In this document: one piece after another, positions 32,712 through 41,353 of the stretch
Position numbering within the stretch: position 1 is the stretch's first letter
How the letters are laid out: each line of letters starts with the position of its first letter
NCBI GenBank assembly: GCA_965178525.1
Contig: CBCXVS010000017.1
Location: 1 to 43,583, forward strand
DNA from: CBCXVS01 sp965178525
Lineage (GTDB): Bacteria; Tectomicrobia; Entotheonellia; Entotheonellales; Entotheonellaceae
Length of the DNA stretch: 43,583 nucleotides
Direction of reading: 5' to 3'
Notes under the pieces: generated by a model
What the model was told of the DNA's origin: nothing
The model's input: only the letters and a program-made list of their open reading frames with translations
Database searches by the model: none
Position numbers and translations under genes: made by a program

Positions 32712-33911
32712 ATGGCCAAACTCACGGCTGAATCCGTCCCGGATGCCGCATTGGCGCCACGCCGCTCGCTTTGGCGCGACCCGCGGTTTCGCGCCATCCT
32801 CTATCAGGTCCTGGCGCTCATCGTGGTGGCCATGGTAGTCGCCTATGTAATTTCCAATACACTCGCCAATCTCGAAGAGCGCTCGATCCGGACCGGATTC
32901 GACTTTCTCTCGCGTGAAGCGGGTTTTCGCATTGGCGAGAGCGTCATCCGTTATCAGGCTGCCGATAGCTACAGCCGGGCCTATGTCGTGGGTATACTCA
33001 ACACCTTACGCGTATCGCTTCTGGGGATCGTCCTGGCCACGTTCATCGGCGTGGTCGTTGGCATTGCCCGCTTGTCTCCCAACTGGCTGGTGGCCCGGCT
33101 CGCATCCGTCTATGTCGAGACGGTGCGCAACATTCCGTTGCTGCTGCAGCTCTTTTTTTGGTATTCCATCATTACGCACACGCTGCCGGCCGTGCGGCAG
33201 GCGCTCACCCTCTTGCCTGGCGTCTATCTGAGCAAGAGCGGCCTGATGTTTCCGACACCAATTTCACATCCGATTCATCCGTACATGGCCGTGGCATTGG
33301 CCGTCGGGTGTGGCCTCGCTTGGGGCGTGATCCGCTGGGCCAAACGCCGCCAGGAAGCCACCGGGCAACAAACGCCGGTGTTGCTCCCCTGTCTTGGCGC
33401 CATCATGAGCCTGCCCTTGATCGTCTGGCTCATCGGCGGCGCTCCCACCGCCATGGACATCCCGGCGTTTACGCGTTTTACGTTCAAGGGCGGAAGCAGT
33501 GTGACCCCGGAATTTCTAGCCCTGCTAGCTGGTCTGACCCTTTACACCGCCGCGTTCATCGCGGAGAACGTGCGCGGCGGTATCCAAGCCGTCCCCTGGG
33601 GGCAAACCGAGGCGGCATCGGCGCTCGGCCTCAGGCGCGGCGCGGCCCTGCGGCTGGTGATTCTGCCGCAAGCGCTCCGGATCATTATTCCACCGACGAC
33701 GAGCCAGTATCTCAATCTCACCAAGAACAGCTCACTGGCTGTTGCCATTGGCTATCCGGACCTGGTCTCGGTAACCAATACCTCGCTGAATCAAACCGGG
33801 CAGGCGATTGAGTGTATTGCCATCATGATGTGTGTCTACCTGACCGTCAGCCTGTCCATCTCAGCCGTCATGAACGCGTACAATCGCTACGTTGCCTTGG
33901 TGGAGCGGTAA
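32712..33911 (+). CDS. aapQ: Amino-acid ABC transporter permease (AapQ/BztB type)
   Basis: 399 residues, about eight hydrophobic helices. Landmarks: YVVGILNTLRVSLLGIVLAT at the start of the BPD_transp_1 core, VETVRNIPLLLQLFFWY, ALLAGLTLYTAAFIAENVRG and the EAA-like loop WGQTEAASALGLRRGAALRL that docks on the ATPase, then VILPQALRIIIPPTTSQYLN. The extended N-terminus and the large inserted segment between the helices are typical of AapQ. GGGAGAGG precedes the ATG. Confidence 0.93.
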   Translation: MAKLTAESVPDAALAPRRSLWRDPRFRAILYQVLALIVVAMVVAYVISNTLANLEERSIRTGFDFLSREAGFRIGESVIRYQAADSYSRAYVVGILNTLRVSLLGIVLATFIGVVVGIARLSPNWLVARLASVYVETVRNIPLLLQLFFWYSIITHTLPAVRQALTLLPGVYLSKSGLMFPTPISHPIHPYMAVALAVGCGLAWGVIRWAKRRQEATGQQTPVLLPCLGAIMSLPLIVWLIGGAPTAMDIPAFTRFTFKGGSSVTPEFLALLAGLTLYTAAFIAENVRGGIQAVPWGQTEAASALGLRRGAALRLVILPQALRIIIPPTTSQYLNLTKNSSLAVAIGYPDLVSVTNTSLNQTGQAIECIAIMMCVYLTVSLSISAVMNAYNRYVALVER

Positions 33912-33913
33912 AT

Positions 33914-34018
33914 GAATAGCTGATAGCTATTAGCCGATAGCTATTAGCTAAAAAAGAAGATAGAAAATTTCTTCTTCCTGCGTTTTCGCTAACAGCTAAC
34001 AGCTAACAGCTAATAGCT
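33914..34018. repeat. Inverted pair of heptanucleotide arrays between aapQ and aapM
   Basis: Left: GAATAGC, TGATAGC, TATTAGC, CGATAGC, TATTAGC (33914-33948). Right: three GCTAACA and one GCTAATA (33988-34018). GCTATTAGCT on the left is the exact complement of AGCTAATAGC on the right. Spacing about 39 bases. Confidence 0.85.
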
Positions 34019-34035
34019 TTAAGTGGTACCAAGCC

Positions 34036-35139
34036 ATGTACGAAACAGCGACCCCAAGCACCGCAACCGTGAGGCGTCCGCCGATCCTGCAGGTCGGTGT
34101 TGTCGGCTGGTTGCGCCAGAATTTATTTAGCAGTTGGTTCAACACCCTGCTGACCGTCCTCGCCCTGTTCTTGCTCGTGCGTGTGCTCCCACCGTTGGTC
34201 GACTGGTTGCTCAGCAGCGCCGTCTGGGGCGCTGCTGACCCGGAAGCGTGCAAAGAGGCAAGCGGCGCCTGCTGGGCCATGATCCACGAGAAATACCGCC
34301 TCATCCTGTTCGGGCGCTATCCCTACGAGCAACAGTGGCGTCCCCTAGTTGGTATTCTGTTGCTCGTGGCGCTGATCGGCATGAGTTGCAACCGCAATTT
34401 CTGGAAACCGTGGCTGGCAGATGCCTGGATCGGCGGTTTGGCGGTGTGGTTCATCCTCATGTGGGGCGGTGTACTCGGCCTCCCCTTCGTGCCAAACAAC
34501 CTCTGGGGCGGCCTGCCGCTGACCCTGATCCTGACGGTGATCGGCCTGAGCATCGCCTTTCCCGCCTCGATTCTCCTGGCCTTGGGACGGCAATCGCGCA
34601 TGCCGATCATCCGTGCTATTTCCGTAGTGTACATCGAGCTGATTCGGGGCGTGCCCCTGATTAGCCTGCTCTTCATGGCGTCCTTCATGCTGCCGTTATT
34701 CCTACCTACGGGTGTCAATATCGACGAAGTCCTGCGCGCGCAAGTGGCGATTATCATGTTCTCCGCCGCCTACCTGGCCGAAGCCGTGCGCGGTGGGCTG
34801 CAGGCGATCCCCAAAGGCCAATACGAAGCGGCGCATGCGCTGGGTCTGACGTATTGGCAGATGCAGCGTAAGATTATCTTGCCGCAGGCGATCAAGATCG
34901 CCATTCCGTCGATTGTCAATATCTTCATTGGTCTGTTTAAGGACACCTCGCTCGTCGCCATTGTCAGTCTGACGGACTTGCTCCTGTCCATGCGGCAGGC
35001 CATTGCAGACCCGCAATGGCGCCGGTTTTTCATCGAAGGCTACGTCTTTATCGCCATTATTTATTTTGCTTTCTGTTTCTTTATGTCAAAGTACAGCCAG
35101 TATCTCGAAACGCAATTCGAGACCGGCCATCGGCGCTGA
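34036..35139 (+). CDS. aapM: Amino-acid ABC transporter permease (AapM/BztC type)
   Basis: 367 residues. An N-terminal helix and a loop (LSSAVWGAADPEACKEASGA) typical of AapM precede the core: LWGGLPLTLILTVIGLSIAF, ISVVYIELIRGVPLISLLFM, AYLAEAVRGGLQAIPKGQYE (EAA loop, with AAHALGLTYWQMQRKI) and VNIFIGLFKDTSLVAIVSLT. With AapQ it forms the heterodimeric pore. A 13-base gap with GAGGGGAGA leads to the ATPase gene. Confidence 0.93.
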   Translation: MYETATPSTATVRRPPILQVGVVGWLRQNLFSSWFNTLLTVLALFLLVRVLPPLVDWLLSSAVWGAADPEACKEASGACWAMIHEKYRLILFGRYPYEQQWRPLVGILLLVALIGMSCNRNFWKPWLADAWIGGLAVWFILMWGGVLGLPFVPNNLWGGLPLTLILTVIGLSIAFPASILLALGRQSRMPIIRAISVVYIELIRGVPLISLLFMASFMLPLFLPTGVNIDEVLRAQVAIIMFSAAYLAEAVRGGLQAIPKGQYEAAHALGLTYWQMQRKIILPQAIKIAIPSIVNIFIGLFKDTSLVAIVSLTDLLLSMRQAIADPQWRRFFIEGYVFIAIIYFAFCFFMSKYSQYLETQFETGHRR

Positions 35140-35153
35140 GGGGAGAATGCGTC

Positions 35154-35915
35154 ATGTCCGAATCCGCCAACGGGACCAACGGCATCATGGTGCACATCGC
35201 CGGTGTCAACAAGTGGTACGGCCAATTCCATGTGCTCAAGAACATCGATCTGACGGTGTCAAAGGGTGAACGGATTGTCATTTGTGGGCCGTCGGGCTCG
35301 GGCAAATCGACGCTGATCCGCTGCATTAACCGACTGGAGGAACATCAGGAGGGACGGATCGTGGTCGACGGCACCGAGCTGACCCATGACCTGAAGCATA
35401 TCGACTCGATTCGCCGCGAGGTCGGCATGGTGTTCCAGCACTTCAACCTGTTTCCGCATCTCACCGTCATGGAAAACTGCTCCCTGGCCCCGATCTGGGT
35501 GCGCGGGACGCCGAAACGCGACGCCGAAGCCATGGCGATACAGTATTTGGAGCGAGTCAAAATCCCCGAACAAGCCGGTAAATTCCCAGGGCAACTTTCC
35601 GGCGGGCAACAGCAGCGCGTCGCGATTGCGCGTTCTCTCTGTATGCAGCCGCACCTCATGCTGTTTGACGAACCCACGTCCGCCCTCGATCCGGAGATGA
35701 TTTCCGAAGTCCTCGACGTCATGATCGACCTCGCCGAATCCGGCATGACCATGCTCTGCGTCACGCATGAGATGGGCTTTGCGCGCAAGGTTGCCAACCG
35801 CGTGATTTTCATGGACGGCGGCGAGATTATTGAAATGAACGAGCCCGAGCTCTTTTTTAATCATCCGCAGTCAGAGCGGACGAAATTGTTCCTCAGTCAG
35901 ATTTTATCGCACTGA
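35154..35915 (+). CDS. aapP: Amino-acid ABC transporter ATP-binding protein (AapP/BztD type)
   Basis: 253 residues with Walker A GPSGSGKST, Q-loop MVFQHFNLFPHLTV, signature LSGGQQQR, Walker B LMLFDEPTSALDPEM and switch His in VTHEMGFA. ATG 35154 is chosen because GAGGGGAGA (35138-35146) precedes it; the open frame extends upstream into aapM. It powers uptake by the AapQM pore. Confidence 0.96.
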   Translation: MSESANGTNGIMVHIAGVNKWYGQFHVLKNIDLTVSKGERIVICGPSGSGKSTLIRCINRLEEHQEGRIVVDGTELTHDLKHIDSIRREVGMVFQHFNLFPHLTVMENCSLAPIWVRGTPKRDAEAMAIQYLERVKIPEQAGKFPGQLSGGQQQRVAIARSLCMQPHLMLFDEPTSALDPEMISEVLDVMIDLAESGMTMLCVTHEMGFARKVANRVIFMDGGEIIEMNEPELFFNHPQSERTKLFLSQILSH

Positions 35916-35944
35916 ACGGGCAACGACGGGTGGGGCGAAGAGGA

Positions 35945-35973
35945 TCCGCGAAGGGCGCGAAGGCGCGCGAAGA
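35945..35973. repeat. CGCGAAG-type nonanucleotide repeat
   Basis: Units TCCGCGAAG, GGCGCGAAG and CGCGCGAAG; related to 12319-12350. It ends 18 bases before the SnoaL-like gene. Confidence 0.65.
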
Positions 35974-35991
35974 TCAAGAAAGGATGCGGGG

Positions 35992-36435
35992 ATGTCCATC
36001 GAAGATCGGCTGGCGATCCTGGAGGTGATCGCACGCTATTCATACGCTTATGACGCGAGGGACGCGGAGGGGTTTGCCCAGCTCTTTACGGACGATGCGG
36101 TGTGGGAAATGTTCGTCTCGGGGGCAACGGAGCCACAGGTCCGGCTCGAATCGCGGGGGGCCATTCGCCACTGGGCAGAGCAGAATTATCAAGGGCGTAT
36201 TGCCGGGGTCTACTCTCGCCATTATCAGTCTGGCGTGCTGTTCGACGAGCTGACAGCGGAGACGGCACGGACTCGCACGATGGTTCTGGTGACGCACCAA
36301 AATGCCACTGATACAGCGCCGCGGCCGACACTCTCCGGGGTGTATGATGATCAGTGGCATAAGACGCAAGACGGGTGGCGGTTGGTATGCCGCACGTTAC
36401 GGCACGATCAAAGCACGCCCTATCATGCGTCATAA
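35992..36435 (+). CDS. SnoaL-like / NTF2-fold protein
   Basis: 147 residues: VIARYSYAYDARDAEGFAQL, FTDDAVWEMFVSG, GAIRHWAEQNYQGR, and GVYDDQWHKTQDGWRLVCRT. This alpha+beta cone is shared by dehydratases, isomerases and small binding proteins; Tyr and Asp in the first helix (YAYDARD) match the polyketide-cyclase/dehydratase type. Function not assignable. AAAGGATG precedes the ATG. Confidence 0.88.
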   Translation: MSIEDRLAILEVIARYSYAYDARDAEGFAQLFTDDAVWEMFVSGATEPQVRLESRGAIRHWAEQNYQGRIAGVYSRHYQSGVLFDELTAETARTRTMVLVTHQNATDTAPRPTLSGVYDDQWHKTQDGWRLVCRTLRHDQSTPYHAS

Positions 36436-36600
36436 TGACGGTGGTTAGGCGTACTTGTCATGATAGGTTTCATCGAATAGGATCCGTCAATGCGCGTTTT
36501 CCGATACAATCTGCGGCTACATCCGGAGATCATGAATGAACGGATCTACAATGCGTGACAAGGTGCTTGAAGACATACAACTTATTCCTGAGGAGGCAAA

Positions 36601-36707
36601 GGGTCAAGTCTTGCTTTTAACCTTTTTGACGCTCAGCAGCGTTACTGGCATGCCTGCCTTACTATTTCTAACACCTGGAATTAATTGTAAATAGCAAGAC
36701 TTGACCC
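36601..36707. repeat. REPIN/MITE-like inverted repeat
   Basis: GGGTCAAGTCTTGCT (36601-36615) and its exact complement (36693-36707), a 15-bp perfect inverted repeat around 77 bases. The GGGTCAAGTCTTG core resembles REP sequences mobilised by RAYT/Y1 transposases; no such gene is in the window. Confidence 0.7.
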
Positions 36708-36727
36708 CGATTTTCACGGGTTTTTTT
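36706..36727 (+). terminator. Possible intrinsic terminator
   Basis: CCCG-ATTTTCA-CGGG followed by seven T. The stem is only four base pairs, so it is weak. Confidence 0.25.
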
Positions 36728-37075
36728 CCCAAAGCGCCGAAATATACTTTGTTGGGGCTTATGCAACCCCCCCTCTGGAACCCTCATCTCATCAAGCATC
36801 CCTGCCTGCCCGCCGATAGAGAGTCGTTCACATCTCAGGGAGACTTCCAGCCAAGCAGACGTCATGGCCACCACACCGCTCATCGGCTGCAACGCCCTAC
36901 TGGATACCAGGCAGCGTGAGATGGCCATGATGAAAGGTAAGAAACTTTATCAAAAATATAGAAAATTCATCCCCTCATTCTTGATTGCAAAAAAGTCAAA
37001 TCTAACTTCCAATAACGTCTACTCATGATTATACGTACATAGAAGTGACAAAAAACTAAAGAGGATATATCTGAA

Positions 37076-38212
37076 ATGAAGTTTCGTACGACTCTACTAT
37101 TGTCAATGTGTCTGTTCTTAATGCCCGCGCTCTCGGCATCGGTTACTATCCCTGACATCACCACCGAACCGGTGGTTCTGGGCCAGAAGACCCTCGTGTG
37201 GCTTCGTGAAGGTGGCGCCGACACGATTCCCCAACATCCATTTGACTATCCCGATCTGACCGGCCAGGCCAATGTGCTCGATGATTGGCACATGCAAACG
37301 AGTCCGGATAAGTGGGACTTGCTGGTGTCCACCGCCGGTAACTTTCACCGTTTTCTGAACGCTTTTCATCGTCAGGTCTACCTACCGGCCAATCCCGTTG
37401 TCGCCGATGGACAATGGGGCTACTCCACGTCACCACCGATCTCGATCCAACAGTTGGACCACGGTGGCTATCTCACGTTCGGAAACATGGAGATCCGCGG
37501 CATACCGATGGTGGTCATGGGCCCAGGTAGTATCATGAACGCGGTGGTTGCCGGCGGTTATAACGATGGCGAGAAAGAGAAGATTCTCAGCAATTTCGGT
37601 AACGTTCTCTTGATTCGTGCGGGCAATCCTAAAAACATTCGTGACATTTGGGATTTGGGGCGTCGTGATGTTCGCGTGGTGACGTCAAATCCGGAAACTG
37701 AACCCGGTAGTTTCGGTAACTACAGCTCCAGCGTCTTCCACATCGCGTTCCGTGAGGTTGAAGCCAAAACAGGTGACATCGACGAAGCAGACAGACAAGC
37801 CACGAAGTTATTCCATCAGGTCTTTAATCCCGGGAACCCTGACGGAAGGAAAAAGTGGGTCGTTGGTGATCGTATCCATCACCGTGACGTGCCACAGGCA
37901 TTGGCGAACGGCGAGGCCGACGTCGGGCCTCTCTTCTACCATCTGGCGCAGACTGCTATGGAGGCCCATCCGGGCTTGTTCGAGATCGTCCCGTTGGGCG
38001 GGACACCGGATGATCCTCAACCCGTCCTCGGCAATCGCGTCGCCACCATGCAGGCCATCCGAATTGCTGGCGATTGGACGGACCAACAGAAAATCAATCG
38101 CGATAACTTCTTCTTAAAAATCACCAATTCGACCACCAACGCGGCTCTTCTCGAACGGTATTGGTTACGAGAGCCGGTGACCACAGGTAACAATCAACCG
38201 CCTCTTCCGTAA
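37076..38212 (+). CDS. Periplasmic substrate-binding protein (SBP_bac_11/ModA-like)
   Basis: 378 residues with a signal peptide (hydrophobic core, cleavage near ALSA21). Later segments TLVWLREGGADTIPQHPFDY, GGYLTFGNMEIRGIPMVVMG, NVLLIRAGNPKNIRDIWDLG and RDVRVVTSNPETEPGSF, then DVPQALANGEADVGPLFYHL, follow the extracellular binding-protein plan (the A-x-G-x-A-D-V-G motif is typical). It lacks membrane partners here; ligand unknown. The Lys-Asn-rich start region and AT-rich leader differ from the neighbours. GAGGATAT lies upstream of the ATG. Confidence 0.8.
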   Translation: MKFRTTLLLSMCLFLMPALSASVTIPDITTEPVVLGQKTLVWLREGGADTIPQHPFDYPDLTGQANVLDDWHMQTSPDKWDLLVSTAGNFHRFLNAFHRQVYLPANPVVADGQWGYSTSPPISIQQLDHGGYLTFGNMEIRGIPMVVMGPGSIMNAVVAGGYNDGEKEKILSNFGNVLLIRAGNPKNIRDIWDLGRRDVRVVTSNPETEPGSFGNYSSSVFHIAFREVEAKTGDIDEADRQATKLFHQVFNPGNPDGRKKWVVGDRIHHRDVPQALANGEADVGPLFYHLAQTAMEAHPGLFEIVPLGGTPDDPQPVLGNRVATMQAIRIAGDWTDQQKINRDNFFLKITNSTTNAALLERYWLREPVTTGNNQPPLP

Positions 38213-38345
38213 CCTGAGATGCTCCATTGCTCGCGGCCTGTGGCCGGATCGCTCCGCGTCACGGGACCCCGAGATAACGCTTCGATCCTTGAAGGAAAAA
38301 GGCGCGATGCAAACGTGGCTCCGTCTGATGGCATGCACACTCATC

Positions 38346-39200
38346 CTACTGTGACGCCGGGCGCGGAATCGTCAATACCTGCTCAGGATAGATCAAGTTG
38401 GGGTTACGAATTCGATCACGATTCGCCTGGTAGATCCTCCGCCACATGACGGGATCGGCATGAATCGGCTGGCGGCCAGAAATGTCCCATAGCGTATCCC
38501 CACGGACAACGGTGTAGGAATGTGGCTGGGCCATGGCCAGCGTGGCAAGGCGCACCGCATCGCTCATCTCTTGGGCGCTGCGGCAATCCGCAGCGGCAGC
38601 GTCAAGCCGTTGCAGCGTCTGTCCATCCTCTCTCTGCTCTCGCAGGGTCTGGGCGTCGTGCACAGCGGCCTCGGCTCGGGCGAGGGCATCTGCGGCTGGC
38701 GCCACCGCCTTGACATCAGCGCCCGCTTCTTCCGCCGCCGTGATGGCCTGACGCGCGTCTGCCATACAGGAACGCACCTGCTCTAGCCGTGCTTCCGCTT
38801 GTTCCCGTTGCGCCACAAAGGTATCCTCGCGGGCTCGCACGGCAAGCGCTTCATGGAGGTGACACGCCTCCAGGGCCTGCATCGCACGCGCGATTGATGC
38901 CTGCTGCTGACCCGTGGTCAACAACCGGCGGGCCTCCGTTAGGGCCGTCTGGGTTTCGGCAGCGCCATCCCGCGCCAAGGCGACATCCTGCGGTGCCGTA
39001 CCAGCGGCGACAGCCGCTTCCGTTGCCTGTTGAGTGCGTACCATACAGGCGTCGAGATTGACAAGCTGATCGGGCATGGCCGCCGCTTCCTGCGTCTGAG
39101 TTGAGGACGTTGTGGTACAACCTGCAACCAACAGGGCAGCGAGACTAAACATTCCTACAAAGAGCCGGAAGGACGATCGCTGCCTAGAGATAGACACCAT
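38346..39200 (-). CDS. LysM-domain lipoprotein with coiled-coil body
   Basis: 284 residues. A lipobox LLVAGC (lipidated C28) puts it on the cell envelope. Residues about 40-220 are Ala/Gln/Glu-rich helices with regular Cys residues (ACMV, ACHL, SCMA, DCRS) that may form disulfides. The C-terminal LysM domain (HSYTVVRGDTLWDIS, NPNLIYPEQVLTIP) binds peptidoglycan. The long A-x-E-A pattern suggests a rod reaching from membrane to wall. Confidence 0.9.
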   Translation of the reverse strand: MVSISRQRSSFRLFVGMFSLAALLVAGCTTTSSTQTQEAAAMPDQLVNLDACMVRTQQATEAAVAAGTAPQDVALARDGAAETQTALTEARRLLTTGQQQASIARAMQALEACHLHEALAVRAREDTFVAQREQAEARLEQVRSCMADARQAITAAEEAGADVKAVAPAADALARAEAAVHDAQTLREQREDGQTLQRLDAAAADCRSAQEMSDAVRLATLAMAQPHSYTVVRGDTLWDISGRQPIHADPVMWRRIYQANRDRIRNPNLIYPEQVLTIPRPASQ

Positions 39201-39504
39201 AGCGTACAGCCCTCCTACGATAGCAGAGATAATTCTTTACCACCGCGACATTCCCAGCCTCTGCAAAACATACCGCCAATGCGTTTCGAATACAATATGC
39301 TTTATCAACTTTGAGGTCTCAATCCGCTACTTTCTTGTGTTGGCCGAGCCATCGCAAGGGAAATGCTTGTGCGACACACCGAACGCTTGATAGAGTATGT
39401 GTCTCAGATAGCGTGCTACGTATGTCTGCCGCACGGGGTTGGTGGGGTTTGGATGACCCCCGATGCCTGCCCCAAGCAGATGAGAACCAGCCAGGAGGAC
39501 CGTG
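39201..39504. other. Gene-free spacer
   Basis: 304 bases between divergent genes; no convincing gene. AGGAGG at its right end is the ribosome site of the HIT gene. Confidence 0.5.
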
Positions 39505-39969
39505 ATGACGTCGGCGTGTTATGCTTGTCGACTTGCAGAGGGGACAGACCCCCTTCCCGGAGGCCGGATTGCCGCGACCGATCACTGGGTCGTCGAGCAC
39601 TGCACTGGGCCGCTGGGTGTCGGAACATTGATCGTCAAACCTCTTCGCCACTGCCTCCATATTGGCGACCTCTCGCCAGCAGAATCGCAGGAACTTGGGC
39701 CACTCCTGCAACGTGTTGGACAGGCCGTTGAAGACCTGACGCAGGCGGACCAGGTGTATGTTTGCCTGTGGGCGCATAGCGGGTGGACACCGGTCCACAT
39801 CCACTTCGTCGTGCAACCGGTGTGGAATCGGATGCGAGATGTCTATCCACGCCAGGGACCCGCGCTGCAGACGGCTATGTTTCAGTCTGGTGAGACGCCA
39901 CCGCACGATGAAGTGGAGACGTTCTGCCAGCAGGCAAGACAGCGGCTTGCTTTGGGCGCAAGCGCGTAA
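39505..39969 (+). CDS. HIT-family protein with His-x-His-x3-Gln variant
   Basis: 154 residues. VHIHFVVQP (H98, H100, Q104) replaces the last His of the histidine-triad motif with Gln, as in GalT-branch nucleotidyltransferases and some HIT hydrolases. CYACRLAEGTDPLPG at the start resembles the Cys pair of HIT proteins, and HWVVEHCTGPLGVGTLIVKP the first strands. ATG 39505 is chosen because AGGAGG lies six bases upstream; GTG 39502 is in frame. Confidence 0.88.
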   Translation: MTSACYACRLAEGTDPLPGGRIAATDHWVVEHCTGPLGVGTLIVKPLRHCLHIGDLSPAESQELGPLLQRVGQAVEDLTQADQVYVCLWAHSGWTPVHIHFVVQPVWNRMRDVYPRQGPALQTAMFQSGETPPHDEVETFCQQARQRLALGASA

Positions 39970-40034
39970 GCGGCCGGTTGCGGACTTGCAGCCGGATATG
40001 TTTGACCTTGCTGTGCGGAGCCGGTGCCGCGCTG

Positions 40035-40202
40035 TCAGCGCAAAAAGCTCGTCGCGTCCTTTGCCCGCTGCAGCAGGAGGGTGGCGATGATTGTATTGTG
40101 CTCATAGGCTGCAGTGGCCTCGGCATGATCCAACGGTGCTTGAAGGGGCAGGCTGAGGGACAAGGCCACCTGTTCCTTCGTGCGGCGGGCGGGCGTCAGC
40201 AT
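40035..40202 (-). CDS. Possible 55-residue protein
   Basis: MLTPARRTKEQVALSLSLPL then QAPLDHAEATAAYEHNTIIA and TLLLQRAKDATSFLR. Amphipathic and protein-like in composition, but there is no ribosome site and no recognised family; it may be an eroded gene end. Confidence 0.3.
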   Translation of the reverse strand: MLTPARRTKEQVALSLSLPLQAPLDHAEATAAYEHNTIIATLLLQRAKDATSFLR

Positions 40203-40466
40203 CTGTTACGGGTTGGGTGATAAATCCGTATGGGAAGACCTGTCCATGGGTAGATTCCTATACAAGTTATGGCTGCAAGTTATGGCAATGTCTTTTCTTC
40301 GAGCCGCGAGAGCGTCTCGGGACACGACATGATTCTCGCAGCATGCTGGCAGGTATCACTCATCATCGAGGTGACGATCCATATCCCTTGTATCCCTCCC
40401 TCAGGCAATTCAGCTTGATTTCGGTCTTCCTTGTTGTTTCGGCCCTCCAACCGAACCCCAACCCGG

Positions 40467-41040
40467 TCACGATGGGGGTGGCTCAGCAGGATTCAGCATC
40501 CTATCGAGTTCCGCCCAGTTTGTTGGACCGCCATGTCGGGCACAGACCGGTCGTACACAGTATGCCAGCCAGAGCGCGACAATCTGTGCCATCGGCCGAG
40601 AGCTGGCCGGCACCAGCCGTGAGGCCACCAGGCCGAAAGGAATCAAGACCTCGGGCGGCGCTCTGCCGGGCGCCGAGGCGAGGTCGAGACTCACGATCCA
40701 TTCATTCGGCCCCGTGGTATGACCGTCTTGCCGTGGCAGCGGCAGTGGAAACAGGTCCTGGGGGGGGCTCGTCCATGCCCAGGGCGGTGAGCGTGGGCAC
40801 GAGCGGGAACCAATGTCCTTGCTCGTCCACGCGTTCCTGCAAGATATTCTGGGACAGGGCACGGCCCACGCGCACCCGAAGCAGCGCCAGAAAATCCTGC
40901 ATCATGGCGTGGTAGATCACCGCGTTACACCAGACGTCACGGTCATAGGTAGGCTGTGGCGGCACGAACCGAAAGACGGTTCCGAACCACCACGGCCAGC
41001 GTGGATCAGGCGTATAGAGGCGGCTGCGGTCGCTTGCCAT
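40467..41040 (-). pseudogene. Hypothetical protein, frameshifted at a C8 run
   Basis: Frame 1 (from ATG 41040) reads MASDRSRLYTPDPRWPWWFG, AVIYHAMMQDFLALLRVRVG, RALSQNILQERVDEQ and LTALGMDEPP; frame 2 continues QDLFPLPLPRQDGH, EWIVSLDLASAPGRAPPEVL and WAELDRMLNPAEPPPS, ending at 40467. They meet at eight consecutive C (minus strand; G8 at 40759-40766). With seven C the reading is open over about 190 residues. A sequencing or real indel in the homopolymer is equally likely. No family recognised. Confidence 0.5.
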
Positions 41041-41353
41041 CGGGTCATCTCAAGCCGCCAGCATGGCATGGGAGAGGGACCGCCAAGCGGCAGAGATCGG
41101 CGGGTCTGCTGGCATAGGATCATCCCTGCGCCGACAATGCGCGCGCCACGCAACGTGCGTCTTTACGGAATACGCTTGGAGTGATAGCATACGGTTGCTC
41201 CTTACCCCGTCGAGGTGAGTGTGTCGTAAGGGTCAGGGGGGTTGCTTCGCGGTGGCGCCCTGGCTCTTCGCCCTGTATACTGCTGAGATTCGCAGGTATA
41301 CAGAATCAGATATCAATCTGTCGAATTTTTGTGACTATTTATCCTATTATACT
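41041..41353. other. Spacer holding an operator-like palindrome
   Basis: 313 bases between divergent genes; the AT-rich right end (41310-41353) is a plausible promoter for the regulator gene, although no clear -35/-10 pair was found. Confidence 0.45.
41273..41303 (+). promoter_or_regulatory. Operator-like inverted repeat
   Basis: CTGTATAC (41273-41280) and GTATACAG (41296-41303), perfect 8-bp arms about 15 bases apart, 51 bases before the regulator start. Autoregulation is inference. Confidence 0.55.

Larger units (their letters stand above)
36436..37075. other. Gene-free spacer with a REPIN-like element
   Basis: 640 bases without a recognisable gene. It contains the inverted repeat at 36601-36707, a weak terminator-like hairpin right after it, and an AT-rich stretch (36930-37075) that probably holds the promoter of the next gene. 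Confidence 0.55.

Noticed and set aside
40217..40915. 232-codon plus-strand frame
   Set aside because: No ribosome site or family motif; opposite the frameshifted unknown protein, Arg/Pro/Ser-rich as shadows are.
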